A DNA stretch of 64,000 nucleotides from Pseudopyrenochaeta lycopersici (GCA_003313425.1 NHZP01000005.1:868001-932000), one strand, 5' to 3'; numbered from the stretch's first letter, positions 1 through 12,824 are shown. Made by a program: numbers and translations. The notes: generated by a model not told the origin, from the letters alone.

Positions 1-487
1 TTAGTAAATCTAGTAATTACTAATTTTTACTTAGTAATTAGTAATTACTAATTACTAATTACTAAAGGTATACTTAGTAATTACTAATTTATAAATTAGT
101 AAAAATTTAGTAATCTATATTTTATATTATATAGTTACTAGTAGTAAAATCTAGATTCTTTAACTATTAGAGACTAGAATATATTAATAAATTATATATT
201 AAAAAAAAAGTAATTAAATTTAAATAAAAAATCTTTATTAATCTATTAAACTAACTAAATTTATAAAACTAACTAAATAAACACTACTATTATATATTAA
301 TAATATTTAGACTAAAATATCTTATTATTCTATATATTATAGTATAGTAATATATAATATTATAATTATATAGTATAATACTATATTAAATTATCACTAC
401 TAGGACTTATATTTCTACTATTTCTACTATTTCTACTAGTATTAGAACTTAAATTAGTACTAGTATTAAAACTAGTTATACTAGTAG
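1..487 (-). mobile_element. hAT-0: left terminal part of a hAT DNA transposon, cut by the window edge
   Basis: This stretch is nearly base-for-base the same as 13,600-14,086 inside hAT-1, so the element should begin about 23 bp left of the window. It is very AT-rich, and its first 120 bp hold several copies of the 12-bp palindrome TAGTAATTACTA typical of the hAT ends in this window. No transposase code is left here. It stops at GTAG (484-487), after which the Gypsy-B LTR begins. Strand is given by analogy with hAT-1, whose transposase relic is on the minus strand. Confidence 0.7.
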
Positions 488-865
488 TGTGCCGTTGCAC
501 AGGGTACCTGGGCAATCAAGTGATGATGGGTTTCCTTTGTCAGCGAAATTTAGTAATAAAACTTGGAGATGCGAGAGATCTTAACCTCATGCACCAAACG
601 TGATGCACCATACACCACACACCACGAGAATTCACTTCAAAACTGAGATTTTGCGAAGTAGCTAGTACATTAGCTACGTCAATTTAATAAGATTTCAGAC
701 TATTTTGTTTATTACTTTTAATCAGGCTCTATACTTACCTTCGTTTCTGGCAGACTGCACAGGTAGGGCTGCTCCTATTATTCACGCACGTTTGATTCTA
801 ACGTTACCTCTTATTCACAACACCAGAACTGCGGGATTGTGCCAAACTACCTTGTTAACTCTACA
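488..865 (+). repeat. 5' LTR of Gypsy-B
   Basis: Begins TGTGCCGTTGCACAGGG and ends CTACA. The ends are fixed by the solo LTR at 14,087-14,465, which has the same sequence and is flanked by GTAG on both sides; GTAG also precedes this copy (484-487). Length is 378 bp. A 71-codon open frame inside it (705-920) has no support as a gene. Confidence 0.8.
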
Positions 866-1048
866 TATAATAGCGAAGCCTAAGGGGCACAACGGTCTGT
901 TCTGGTTAGGCTATGGCTAATAAGAGCAGAAAGAGCCTACATAGTATTGAACTGTCAACGTTAAAAACACAAACATAAGAGCGCTATATTGCGATACAGA
1001 GATTATAGGATCACCTAGAAAGAGCTGGGTATCTGTTTAACCCTAACA

Positions 1049-1115
1049 AACCTTTAAGAGGGATAGCGCTGTTGCGGCTAGCCTTCAGAACCTTTAAGAG
1101 GGATAGCGCTGTTAT
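1049..1115 (+). repeat. Two-copy 40-bp direct repeat in the Gypsy-B leader
   Basis: A block of about 26 bp containing TTAAGAGGGATAGCGCTGTT occurs at about 1,049 and again at about 1,089. It lies between the 5' LTR and the start of gag, in untranslated leader sequence. Function unknown. Confidence 0.6.
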
Positions 1116-1339
1116 AGCTACCCCCTTCTATATTTTTAGAGCTAAGAGTTGACAGGGACTAGCTCTGTTAAGGCTGTATCCTTATTATCTTGCTATAATA
1201 AATTAAGACTTCCTATATAATAAGCGGAAGCTAACTTAGTAGTAGCAGGATAAGAAGACAAACAAGAATAAGATAATAGAAAACAAAAAACGAGAATAAC
1301 TATAAACGATCAGGAAATAATTCAGAAGTAGTACAGTAT

Positions 1340-4300
1340 TAGATTTTAGTTAATTATTAGCGTTAGTAAGGAACTGCCTAGTAGTTGCAGTCTCCTTATT
1401 TAGTTATACTAAAGGGCTGCAGCAGCCTATTTAGGATTCAGCCTTTAGCTATCCTTATAGCTGAATCAACACTAGATTTGCTGTTATTTAGATTAGATCT
1501 TACGCTAGCTATTAAAGTTATTAAGAAACATACTATAGATACTAGTAAAGTACTTGTGCCTATAAGGCTAGCAAGGAAAGACTTTCTATTTATAAGAAAA
1601 GACGTTACTAAGTTCCTAGATAACCTTAATCACTAGGCAGATAATAGCGGCTATAATAACTATTAAAAGATAAGAATCCTTCTAGACTTCTATAACACTA
1701 TATATAGAAGCTTTATTAAGAAAATAAGGCTATATAGAGTACTAGACTAGAAGAAGCTTTAAGAAGTAATAAAAGAGTATTAGCATAATTAAGATATAGC
1801 TTAACGCATAGGAACGCGAGTGTTCCTAGAGACCTATGTTTCTAAAACGTTAAGAAAATTTCTAGGACTATCTAAGTATTTAACTAACTTCGCAGCGTAT
1901 AGTAACGCTTATATTAAGACAGGCCAGCTACATAGGATAGAGGCTGGCTTCTTTTTTGCTAGAGGCCTTCTAAGAGAAGACTAAGATATAATCTTTATTT
2001 ATATGCATAAAGGGCTGATTCTAGATAAGCTAGAGAGTTTTAATATTAAGAAGATTTACACGTATCTTAAGCGCGTGTACTGCTAGAGAGAGGGGATGAA
2101 ATAGATATCCCCTAGTTATGTAGAAAGAGAGGCTAAGCTTACACACTAGATCCTTAATTAAGAAAAGAAAATATTAACAGCTAAGCAGCTAAAAGACGTA
2201 GTTAATAAGTATAAGAAAAGTAAAGTTTAAGAGGAAGCTAGGCCTGCTCTTCTACCTAGTGTAGATCTAGAGGTTTAAGACCTTATTTTAGCTCTTAGTA
2301 ACTAGAAGATTAGCCTAGCTAAGGTTAATAAGATAATAGTTTATCCTAAGCTTAGTTAGATTCTGAGGAACCTAGCTACGTACGCGTACTTTATTAGCTA
2401 AGTTGTCTTAAGAGATAATGCTAAGCAGTTACTATTAGAAAGGAATGATAGCTCGTACATAACGACGGCTCCTTGCAACTTAAATCTTTAGTAAGGCGCA
2501 ATTACTATCTAAGGACGTGAATATTAAAATACTTGTAATATGTGTAACCTCCTTAGTTATATTACTAGAGAATATAAGCTATATTAGCTGCTTTTGTATC
2601 TTAGCTAGATTAGCTTTAAGTAGAATAGGGAAGTTAGATATAAGACTTACTATTTTAGTCCTTTGTATAAGAGGTTAGGGTAAATCTAAGGAACTGCACC
2701 CTAAACATTATAGCTCTATTAGTTAAAATAGAAAATTTAGGAGTATTATAGAGTTACTAATAATGTCTTAGATTAGCTAGTATTAGTAGTATGTCTAGAG
2801 AAGTTTAATAGAGTAGACTTAAGGCCTGCTTAATATTAAAAGCTTAGACTACTAGCTATGTAGTAACAGAAGGTAGTTAGTCCTAATATAAATATAATTA
2901 TAGAAGATAGATATAGTAGGATAGCTATAAGCCTAGCTAAGGACCTACTAAACTTTTAGAATATTAGGATATTACTAAGAGGCTTAACTAAGGCGTGTTT
3001 TGCCCTTAATAAGGTTATATCTTAGGATATTATTCTTAGTGCTTTTAAGGAAGGAGTAGTAAATACTAGCTTAACTTATATAGTAACACGCTCTTAAACG
3101 TGTTAGAATGTTAGGAAAGATCTAGTTCTTAAGAAAGTTAGGTAGAGCAAAGTTTAGAAGTAAGCTCCTGCTAAACCTTCTTATTCTAAATAACTAAAGC
3201 GAGTTACAGTTAAAAACTATTATATGCTTATTATAAGGGGTAACACTGCATTTAAACTAATAGATATTAAGGAGTTTGAACGAGTAGAGCTAATTCTATT
3301 CGCCAGCTAAGCCTATAATAAGCTATTCTCTCTTATATAGCCTCTAGATAATAATAGAAGCTTTTAAGATTTAAAAGCTGAGCCTGAATTTATTAGTTAG
3401 AATAAGAAAAAGAAGAACTAGAATAATAGCCTTACTAACATAGAGCTCTGTTATTTACTAGGCCTGCATCTAAACTATATCGCTACTACTATACTGCGTT
3501 AGGAGGTGCGTAGTGTAACTTTTAGGGACCTTATAAGCTAACATTAGCTTTAAAAATAAGTTAGAAATATATTAAAAGTAATTAATAAGCTTGCCGCGTT
3601 ATTAGCTAGCGTAAACGCTGTAGAATTAAGTATTAGGCCGGCTAGCTAATTAGCAATTGCTAGGTTAGCTAAGCAAGACCTGTTAGAACCTGATTAGCTA
3701 ATACTGCAGTGCCTTACCCTGTATAACCCCGCGTCCGCCTATATTATTAGGGATGTTCAGAGGCATTTTTCTAATAAAGAAAAGGTTAAATTAAATTAAG
3801 TAGAGATAGTTAGTCTTAAAAAAGGACCGAATTTAGAGCTTAACTTAATATAATTTAAGACTTTTAATATATAAACTAGGCATAAAGCCCTAGGAACATA
3901 TAATACTTAGTATAAAGCTTTAGTTAATCCTACTAAATAAGAAGCTATAATAATTTAAAAGAAGATAGGCATAGCTTACGTGTAGTGTAACCTTCTAACC
4001 TACTAGGCCTTATTTAATAGGCATGCAGTAAAGTGTCTTATTAACACTAGCGCACAGATAAACCTTTTAAGATATAGTGCGGCTAAGGTATTAAAGCTTA
4101 CATATAAAGATTATAAGTAAGGTAGCTTATATTAAGATAGAGTAGTTACTACGAATAGAAGCACTAATCCTTTTGTGGGAACTGCGTAGAGTGTCCTAGT
4201 TAAAGTAAGAGAGGTAACTGTTATTAGTTACTTTAGGATTATTTAAAACCTGACGAGATTAGCAATTTTAGGTAGACCTTAGTACGCTTTAGTAAGGTTA

Positions 4301-7300
4301 TTAATTTAGTATAACGTATATAGAAGGATTACGTGTAGGATTATTTCTAAGAATAGAGACAGAAACGCTGTCTTTATAGCCTCTAATCCTGCTCTGCTGC
4401 ATCTAAGAGACTATATGCTAACTCCTAAAGATAAGGAAAATATATAGCAGACACTCTTTCTAGGGAGGAGTATCTAGATTTAAGTAGAAGATACCTAGGA
4501 TAATGTTTTAGTTTAGAATCTTATTTATCTTATACTTAGGTTAAGTATATTTAGGAGGCTAAGTTTATTAAAGCTTCTGTTAGATTTAGCGAATTTTTAC
4601 CTGTTTTTATAACTAATAATAAGCAGTAATTTAAAGAATAGGTAAAGTAAGTAATAAGCTATATAGTTAGAGCCTCTAAGGATCCTTTAGCTGTGTAAGA
4701 ATTAGAGTCTTTTTTAGTTATGTGTAAACTTAACTGTTAGGCGCAATAGGAAAAGAGAAGGAAGTGCACAGATAGTTAGGTTAATACCCTGCATAAGAGG
4801 GTAGCTAATAAGGTATAACCTGTAGATATTCCTATAGTATTAGATATTAAGGAGTTTAGGCGTAAGGATTAGAAGCGATATACTGTTAAACTACAACTCT
4901 TAAGAAAAAGTCTAAGACCTCCTAATATAGGGCCTTTTAATTACCTTTTTAAATATAAATATACAGTATTCCTATAAGGTATAAGATTAATACTAGAAAG
5001 GCTAGCCTTATAAAAGTTTAGATCTAAGTTAATAAAATTAGAAGTTTAGCTATTTATTAAAATGTTAATAAACAGAGAAGGCGCGATCGCTTTTACTTTC
5101 TCTAAGACAGGACAAATTATTAAGGATGTATATCCTCTATATAAGATATAGACTATTAAATATAAAGCTTAGTAAGAAAAATTATTCTTAATAGCGTAAG
5201 CTATTAAAGAAGAGGTAGTTATAATGTTTAATAACAGACTTAATAGAGGGGTACTAGAAAGATGCGCTAGTTAGTACAGAAACTTATAGTTTCTAGTTAA
5301 AAAGAAGGATAAGAGTTATTAGATAATACTTAGGTTAATTAAAATAAACGCAGTATCTCTTAGGGATACTAATCTGCCTCTAACAGTAGATGAATTCTCT
5401 AAGCGTTTTAGTAGATGTCGTATTCTGTCTCTTATAGATCTATTCTTAGGATATAACTAGATTACACTTTATCTAGACAGTAGAGATATAACTACCTTTT
5501 ATACGCTAGTTAGTTTACTTTAATACTGTACGATAGTTTAAGGCGTAACTAACTTAGTTATAGTCTTTTAGCGAGTAGTTATAAAGATTATAAAGGATTA
5601 TTAGCTATATACTATTCCTTTTATAGATAATATTACTGCTAGCGGTCCTAAAACTAACTATAGAGGAGAAGAAGCATTTCCTAGAGTAAGAAGATATATA
5701 TTAGAATATATTTAGTAGCTAGACAGGGCTCTAGCTAACGTAGAAAGAGCTAGAGCTATAATTTTAGGTAAGAAGTATTATTAGGGAGTCTCTAGATTAG
5801 GAGTAGTTAGATATAAAGTTACTGCGTAAGGAAAATATCTAGATTAATAAAAAGTAGCTAAAATTCTAGATTAGCTAGAATATAGAAATATAAAAGAAGT
5901 AAAGGCGTTTATAAGTATCTATGTCTACTATAGGATATAGGTGCCTAGCTTTACTATTCGCATAAAGCCCCTATTCTAGTTAATAAGGACTAGCGTTAAA
6001 TAGATATAGCAGGGGGCTTAATAAGAGGCTATACGTACCTTAAAGTAATACATTACTTTAGCCCTAGCGTTAGCGAGTTCTAATTATAAGAATAGAGGTA
6101 TGCTTTTTATAGCAGTAGACGTAAGTAAGGAAGGCGCAGGCGCGTCTCTTAAACAGATTAGAGCAGACAGAAAAAGATATCTATGTTAATTTAAAAGTAT
6201 AATATAGTTAAAAGCTAAGAGTCTCTAGCACTTAATAAAGCTTAAGTGTAAGGCAGTATTATAGGCGCTAAAGAAATTTAGAACCTAGCTATATAGATAA
6301 TATTTTACTATTAAAATAGACGCTTAGACGCTTATTTATTAACTTAACAGATTATCACCTAACGTTCTTAGGTTAGTCTAAAACAGGTAGCTTATAGCTA
6401 TCTTTACCTAGGACTTTAATATTAAGTATATTCCTAGAAAGAAGAATGTTGTTCCTAATGCGTTATTATGATATCTAAAGCTAGAAGGATAGGAACAGCT
6501 AGACAAGACTAAAGATAACCTTAAAGATTTTATTAAAAACCTAGTCGCTAACCTTAAGTTTGCCTTACCTGCTAAGATAAGTAGGGTACTAAATAAGTAA
6601 TACTTAGATAAGTTAGAAGTAATTACTTAGTTCTTAATAAGATTTAAGAAGCCTAAAGGCCTTACGAGGGCATAACTTTAAGCGTAGAAAAAGAGGGCGA
6701 TAAATTTCTTTATGCGAGAAGGCTATCTATTCTAAAAGTCTATAAGGAATATAGCTATTTATTAAGTTATAGATAATCCTAATCTAAAGACTATAGCTAT
6801 ATAGGAAGTATATTAATAGATTAGTTATAGAGGAGTAAACAGCGTCTATTTAATGCTTGCTTAACGATACTAGTAGGAAAGGATACATAAGGAGGTGCGA
6901 CGCACGATTGTATTATGTAAACAGTGCTAGTAGAGATTATTAAGTCGTAAGTAAGAGATACTAACGAATACTTACTATTACGTATTATAGGAACGAGTTA
7001 CTATAGACGTTATTTACATGCTGTATTATTAAAGAAAGAAATTTATTATAATTACACGAGAATACCTTAGTAGATAGCTAGAGGCATAAGCAATAGCTAA
7101 TAATAAGTTATCTACTATCGCTAAGTTTTTATATAAGGAAATCTTATATTACTAGAGCATAATAAGGATACTTACTATAGACAGCGGACCTAATTTTAGA
7201 AAGGTAGTTAAAGCCCTTACTAAGATTTATTATATTAGGAGGATCTAGGTATTAGTATATAACCCTTAGGCTATAGGAAAAATTAAGGGTAGTTATAAGC

Positions 7301-8210
7301 TAATATACAACGCACTAGTAAAGCTTCCTAGACCTTAGGTTAATAATCTTCTAATAGTATTATAGGTAGACAGAATTTCTACTTAGAGTTAGACTAGATA
7401 TTCTCCTTATTAGTTAGTTACTAGTTAGAATCTAGTACTTCTAATTAAGCTTGCTCTTCTAATATAGCAGATATTACTATTTAGATAAGTAATATTAAGA
7501 GGCTAGTTATTAGCGGTGCGAGCTATACAGCTAGATTTAAGAGATTAATTTCTTAAGGACGCAGTGTTAAGAACTAAGCGCCTGCGACGCGAAAAGAAGG
7601 AATATTAGGATAATTATAGAGAGATTTGTTAAGAGGAAATTAAAGAAGATAACTTTGTACTAATATAGGACTTAGCTAGAGATATTAATATATTAAGAGA
7701 TAAGAAGCTTACGAGCAGATAGCTAGGACTATATAAAGTCTTTTATACTAACTAGGATAAAGGTAACTATTAACTTATAGACCTTAACAGCACGCGATTT
7801 AGAAATACTACCCTAGGATAGAGACTTAAACTGTAGGTACCTTAAGATAAAAGCGAGGTTACTTAGGAGTATTAAGGTCGCGTAAAGCTATAGGATCCTT
7901 TATTATAGAATGCTAAAGCTAACTTTTTACTGCTGCCTACTTAATCTAATAACTCTTAAGATAATAAGTTTATAGTTATTAAGAATCCTAACTAAGACGT
8001 AATTTAGTTATAAGAGATAGAGAATAATCCTCCTATAAACTTAGATTTATCTAAAGATATAATATAGCTAACTGTACGCAGCTATCTTATTATTATACTA
8101 AGATCTTTAACAGAGACTAAGAGATAATAATATGTTTAAATACCTAATTTAGAAATTAATTCTAACTTAGAAGATAAGCTTACTTAAGCCTAGGGGACGG
8201 GCTTTTATCT
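1340..8210 (+). pseudogene. Gypsy-B gag-pol relic (gag, protease, RT, RNase H, integrase)
   Basis: With internal TAG/TAA read as lost Gln/Trp codons, one gag-like region (about 1,385-3,900) is followed by pol. Protease is near 4,035-4,440: LINTSAQINLL, where Asp-Thr-Gly has become Asn-Thr-Ser, and a later LAILGRP. RT is near 5,260-5,700, with FLVKKKDKSY and LSLIDLFLGYN. RNase H is near 6,060-6,480 and contains LFIAVDVSKEGAGASLK. Integrase is near 6,890-7,560, with ILTIDSGPNFRKVVKAL and YNPQAIGKIKGSYKLIYNAL. A GPY/F-like tail, NYQLIDLNSTRFRNTT, is near 7,770. The best surviving open stretch is 83 codons at 1,385-1,636. Many stops and Cys/His/Asp losses show that no protein can be made. Family assignment rests on domain order and motifs that I read by eye. 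Confidence 0.8.
3641..3700 (+). repeat. Internal 60-bp motif of Gypsy-B, copy 1 of 3
   Basis: Starts GCTAGCTAATTAGCAATTGC and ends near CTGATTAGCTA. Related copies are at about 8,409-8,467 and 12,417-12,470. This copy sits inside the gag reading frame; the other two flank the extra coding region. Confidence 0.6.
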
Positions 8211-8224
8211 TAAAGTAGGGGAGG
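8209..8224 (+). repeat. Internal copy of the Gypsy-B polypurine tract
   Basis: CTTAAAGTAGGGGAGG is identical over 16 bp to 12,807-12,822, which directly precedes the 3' LTR and is the plausible plus-strand primer. Here it lies straight behind pol but is not followed by an LTR. It looks like the ancestral 3' end of a normal-sized element. Confidence 0.65.
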
Positions 8225-8408
8225 GGCTGTATTTCCTTTATTAAATTTTTGTATATTTTTACATATTTAGTATTACACACACGCAGCGCAACCTCCTAGA
8301 TACATAAAAATAAGTTAAAATTAAATAAAATATTATTTAGAGTCGCTGGGAGGTTAATCTCCTTACTGCGCGATTAAAAATAGTAGAGAAACTAGGGTGT
8401 TAAAGAAT

Positions 8409-8467
8409 CTAGCTAATTAGCAATTACTAGGTAAGCTTAGTAAGACCTGCTAAAATCTGATTAGCTA
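8409..8467 (+). repeat. Internal 60-bp motif of Gypsy-B, copy 2 of 3
   Basis: CTAGCTAATTAGCAATTACT followed by a tail matching 3,641-3,700 with a few substitutions. It lies just before the extra coding region. Confidence 0.55.
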
Positions 8468-8519
8468 GACAACTTAATATCTGCGCTAATAGCTGCAACG
8501 TAACTATAAGGCTATAAAG

Positions 8520-11500
8520 TAATAATTTAAAGATGCAGAATTAATTAAAGGAGGTAGAAGATAAGATAATTAATATTTTAAAGTGTGAAGGTAAGTTTAT
8601 AGCTGCGTTTAGCAGTAAGATAAGACCTGCTTAAGAAACGTTCCTAAGTAGCTAACTCTTAAGAGGACCCGCTATACTAGCTAATTAGGTAATAAGAAGG
8701 AGTTAAAATAATAGTAACTTTACCTTTTACTACGTTAATAAGCCTTAGCGGGGCTTTTAAGTAAAGTTAGGGAGGGAAAGATACCCTCTACTACTTAAAC
8801 CCCCTCTAAATCTTAAGCCTGTAGTTAATCCTATAGGGCCTAAGTTTCTCTTTCTTACTTCCTGTTACTATCTATTAAAACTTTCTAAGGTAGACATATA
8901 AGTGCCTATTAGGTATAAACTTTAAGTAATGTTACAGCTGCCTTAGACACCCAAACAGCCTAGGAAGCGTCTACCCCTACTATTAAACCTAAATCCTTAA
9001 CTAACTACGACTATAATTAAGCCTGCGCTAACAAAGATCGTGCGATTTACTAGTAAAGAAGCTATTAAAGACTATAGAACTAAGCTTAAGCGTTATAGTA
9101 ACGTTAAAGTCTCTTAGCACGCAGGGATTATAGTAGATACTTAGGTTTAAAGCTTACTATAAGTCTCGTCTATTAAACAGAAGAGTATAGTAGATAATTA
9201 GATAGTAGCCTTAGCGACTTACTTTAATAAGACTTTAACCCTTATTATCGCGACTAGAGAATTTCTAAAAGGAAGACTAAGCCTAATATTATAGTATAAA
9301 GGCTATTGCTGCTTTTAAGCAGTAATATCCTATACTTAAGGACATAGATACTTATAAGAAGAAGAGGAAAAAGGAGATAGAGAGCGCGTTTGCCTATCTA
9401 GATAAACACTATCAGCATGTACTAAGGCAGGTTCTTATTCTATATTCTGTTTAAGTAGTATACTTATACTCTAGCGTGATAGTAGTCTAATAGTTACTGC
9501 GCAGGACCTTACTAGACAACCTCGCTCCCTTCCTTAATATAGCTCTTTACTATTAATAATAATCTGCAAGGAGAAAGTAAGATAGATTTATTAATATTAC
9601 TAACTAGGAAGAAGTACGTTAGTAGATAACTAATATACCTACTTAGATAAAGAAGTATTATAAGGACAGTAATACTAAGTTACGCGTATTGTTAATAAGT
9701 ATAAGATGCCTACCTCTAAGATTACAGCTAATAATATAGACACGCGCTCTAGATAAGGGTACCTTAACTAGATATTCTAGACAGAGGTAATTAAATAGTA
9801 TAGAAAGTAATTATATGTAGGGACAAAGCTTCCTCTAAATATGCCTATTCTACCTAAGTAGCTATAGGAGAATTATTTTAGGTATTATAAGTAGACTAAG
9901 TTACTTCTTTCTACTACTAGTAATAGTAAGAATAATTCTGCAACTAAGGCTAGCGTCTAGATAACAGCTTTAGTAATAACTGCCTCTAAACGTACTAGAA
10001 GCTAAAGCCTAGCTACTTTATTAAATATTAGAGGGTGCACGTAAGTTATTAAGCCTTCTAGTCTTAGTTATTAACGCATAAGTAAAGAATTTAGAAGCGA
10101 TATCTAGAATAAGCTAGAGAAGCTAGGCGAGCTTTAAACGGACAGGCTGTCTGTTATAGCTGAAAGTATTTAAGAAATCTAGCTAGAAGAACAACGTTTA
10201 AGAGGAAATAGGCGCACTTAATAATAAGTTAAGGCAGTAGAGGCCCTTTAAGAGAAATTCCGTCTTAGGCAGTGTTAGAGATTTCCCTCTACGCAGCCTC
10301 TTACTCTAGATAAGATTTGCGTAAGAGACTTAGAGTTAGTAAGGTAATTACGCGAAGAGTTAGAAATACTACTAGTAATACTTAATAACAGTATTAACGT
10401 TTAAGACTTAATTAAAGAAGATATCTTACTTAAAACCAGCATCGCAGTAAAATTGCGTAAGGGATGTAACTGTATAAATAAATAGTCTGCTCTAGTTAAG
10501 ATAACCGCGTTACTTACGTCTAGGAAGTTAAATAATAGTAAGCGCGTCTAGCTAATTAATACCTAGTATTAAGAGTGTATGAATTTTAGTACTCTTAAGG
10601 ATACGCAGGGTAGTTAGGTATTTAACTATTGCAGGGTATGCTAGTAATATTGCCGTTACGTAGCTAGTAAGATAGGCCTGCTTACTTAAAGCCTTAGCAT
10701 TTTAAATATAGTTTAGCTACTTAAGATACTATACTATTGTTAGGATTAATAGGGTTAGCTTTAATTAGACCTAGTAACTTAAGTTCTGTTCTCAGCCCTG
10801 TTTTAAGGAGACTATACGCATTAAGACCTAAAGAGCTATTATTATTACCTAGTAAAAGTTTAAGTCTAAATTAACTAGGATAAAGTTACTAAGGCTCTTA
10901 ATTAGGGAGTATATATTAAAGTATTTAAGAAGTACAGCAGTATTACCTATAACGCCTTTAGCTAGATTTTTAAGGATCCTAAGCTAGTCTTAATTCTTAA
11001 TTAAAGTTTTAATATGTACCTCTACTACACGCAGCTAATTGATAGCAAGAGTAACTTTAGCTAGTATTAGGTGATGTATTATTCGTTAATACAGCAGCTT
11101 ATGCGAGGTAACGTTAAGTATTAGCTGCTGTACGCAGTCTTGCGAAAAGAGCCTAATCTAATTTCTTACCTTTATTACACGAAATACACTAAGCCTAGGG
11201 ATAGGACTTACTTCTATTATATTAACTTAAATATCTCTAAAGCTATATACTTAGGCAGGGGTGTAGACATTATCTAAGGAAGCGTCTCTTTTAATAATAA
11301 AGATAAAGATAACTGTACGCAGATACTACGTAGCTTTTATAATATTATCTATAAGTACTAGAACTAGCAAGAAAACTTAGGACTTAAGAACTCTACTAGT
11401 TACATTAAAAGATAGGACGATAAGAGGGACTGGCTAGAGAATTGCAGTGCGAAATTTCCTAATGTTAAATAGTTTAGTTAGCCTTATAAGGCTGGTTACG

Positions 11501-12390
11501 TCTGTATCTCTAATCTTAGGCTGCCTTATAGATCTACTAGACCTGTAACTAAGTAATGACGAACTATCTTACCTTAGTTTATTAAGGTAGAAGAGGACAT
11601 AACTACGATAGAGATTCCTGAGATGGGCTCCTATTAAGAGCTTACTGCTGCCTTTTAAAGCTTAACTACCGCGCTAAAGTTACCTTCTAGACACTTAAAT
11701 TACTATAGCAGCGTTAAGTAGGCCTTTCCTAGAGATGTTATACTAGTATACTTATTAAATATTGCTAAGGCTGTAAACTGTTAGCTAAGATAGGACTCTC
11801 CGCTAGTTTTAGAGGAACTGACTAACTTATTTACAGATTAGCCTAATCCTAGTTTAATCTATTAATTTATTAAGGATACTAGGAAGGCTATAGTAAAGAT
11901 AATTAAAGAGTATTAGGTTATCTGCTAGTATTATAAGAAGCTTGCTTTTAAGGAAGACAGAGACCTTAGCGTACCTAATAGGTTATTCTTCTTAAATAAA
12001 GGTATAAATCTAGCTTAGGAAGCTAAGTAGTAGAAGCATAATAGTTAGGTTGAATAACGTACTGCCCTAGATAAGGTTCTTAAGGAGCTTTCTGATAATC
12101 CTGATAGTAAGGCTGCTAGGATGCTGGACAGGAAGGAGAAACTAAGGCGCCTGTCTATCTAAAGCGTAACTGAGTCTCTATAGACTTTAACTTATGCTGG
12201 TTTATAAAGGTTGTTATTGTAGTAACAGGCGCTAAGTTAATATTCGCCTAATTAGTTACCTATAGGACCTCTTCTTGCGCCTTCTTGTCTTGGGCAAGCG
12301 CAACCTGATATGAGCGCGTTAAATCTGCATGTACTGTCGCAGACTCCTCGTTGTAGCAAGAGGATTAAGGAGATTAAGAAGAAGAAGTGA
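8520..12390 (+). pseudogene. Extra coding region of Gypsy-B behind pol; C-terminal part resembles an uncharacterised fungal protein family
   Basis: About 3.9 kb that reads as coding once TAG/TAA are taken as lost Gln/Trp, ending in a clean TGA at 12,388. The first half (to about 10,500) is charged and contains QEEEEEKG- and KLEKLGEL-like segments; I do not recognise it. The second half (about 10,540-12,390) reads LISYLYYTKYTKPRDRTYF, then YYINLNISKAI, GRGVDIIQGSVSF, RTILPxFIKVEEDI, and ends RIKEIKKKK. This pattern resembles an uncharacterised family of fungal proteins that, as I remember it, carries a His-x-Asp motif (FRHIDxN) where this copy has FYYINLN; both changes fit RIP. A 2-oxoglutarate/Fe(II) dioxygenase-like fold is only a guess. 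It is not gag, pol or a recognisable envelope. Confidence 0.5.
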
Positions 12391-12416
12391 GGATGATTTG
12401 GCTGCACTATTAAGAG

Positions 12417-12470
12417 CCTAGCTAATTAGTAATTGCTAGGTGAGGCTTAACAGACTCTAATTGGCTGAGT
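12417..12470 (+). repeat. Internal 60-bp motif of Gypsy-B, copy 3 of 3
   Basis: CTAGCTAATTAGTAATTGCT plus a diverged tail, lying 27 bp behind the TGA of the extra coding region. With copy 2 it brackets that region as a direct repeat. Confidence 0.55.
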
Positions 12471-12806
12471 GCCTCTAGGTTGTTTGAGGGATACTAGGAT
12501 AATGGTATACTTGCTGGCGTCTTTAATAGTGAGGTTAAGGCGCGTTTTCTTTTGTTTTTCCTACTGTCTTTAAGAGATTTAATGATGAAGTGCGAGAGTT
12601 TATAAAGGAACCTGTATGATTATGAGGACTGCTCCTCCTGCAGAAATGCAGCTTATGCTGCCTTCCCTTTGTTTGTAGGGTAACGATTTCTTTCTTTCCT
12701 TTCTTTTTTTGTGTGTCTTTTCTTAGCTCTCTTCTCCTCCTGCTAATAGTTCTGCTTATAAAGAGAAGGAATAATAAGCAGGATTTGTGAGCTTAATAGG
12801 ACTGAG

Positions 12807-12822
12807 CTTAAAGTAGGGGAGG
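12807..12822 (+). promoter_or_regulatory. Polypurine tract of Gypsy-B
   Basis: CTTAAAGTAGGGGAGG lies 2 bp in front of the 3' LTR start at 12,825, the expected place for the plus-strand primer of reverse transcription. Confidence 0.65.
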
Positions 12823-12824
12823 TT

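Noticed and set aside
705..920. 71-codon frame near the left end
   Set aside because: Lies mostly inside the Gypsy-B LTR and its leader; no domain, and its solo-LTR counterpart does not continue it.
10540..12390. Tyrosine recombinase (DUF3435 / Starship captain type) as identity of the extra Gypsy-B region
   Set aside because: The ending with KAARMLDRKEKLRRLS looked suggestive, but I see no Arg-His-x-x-Arg...Tyr arrangement, and the region lies inside an LTR pair behind pol.
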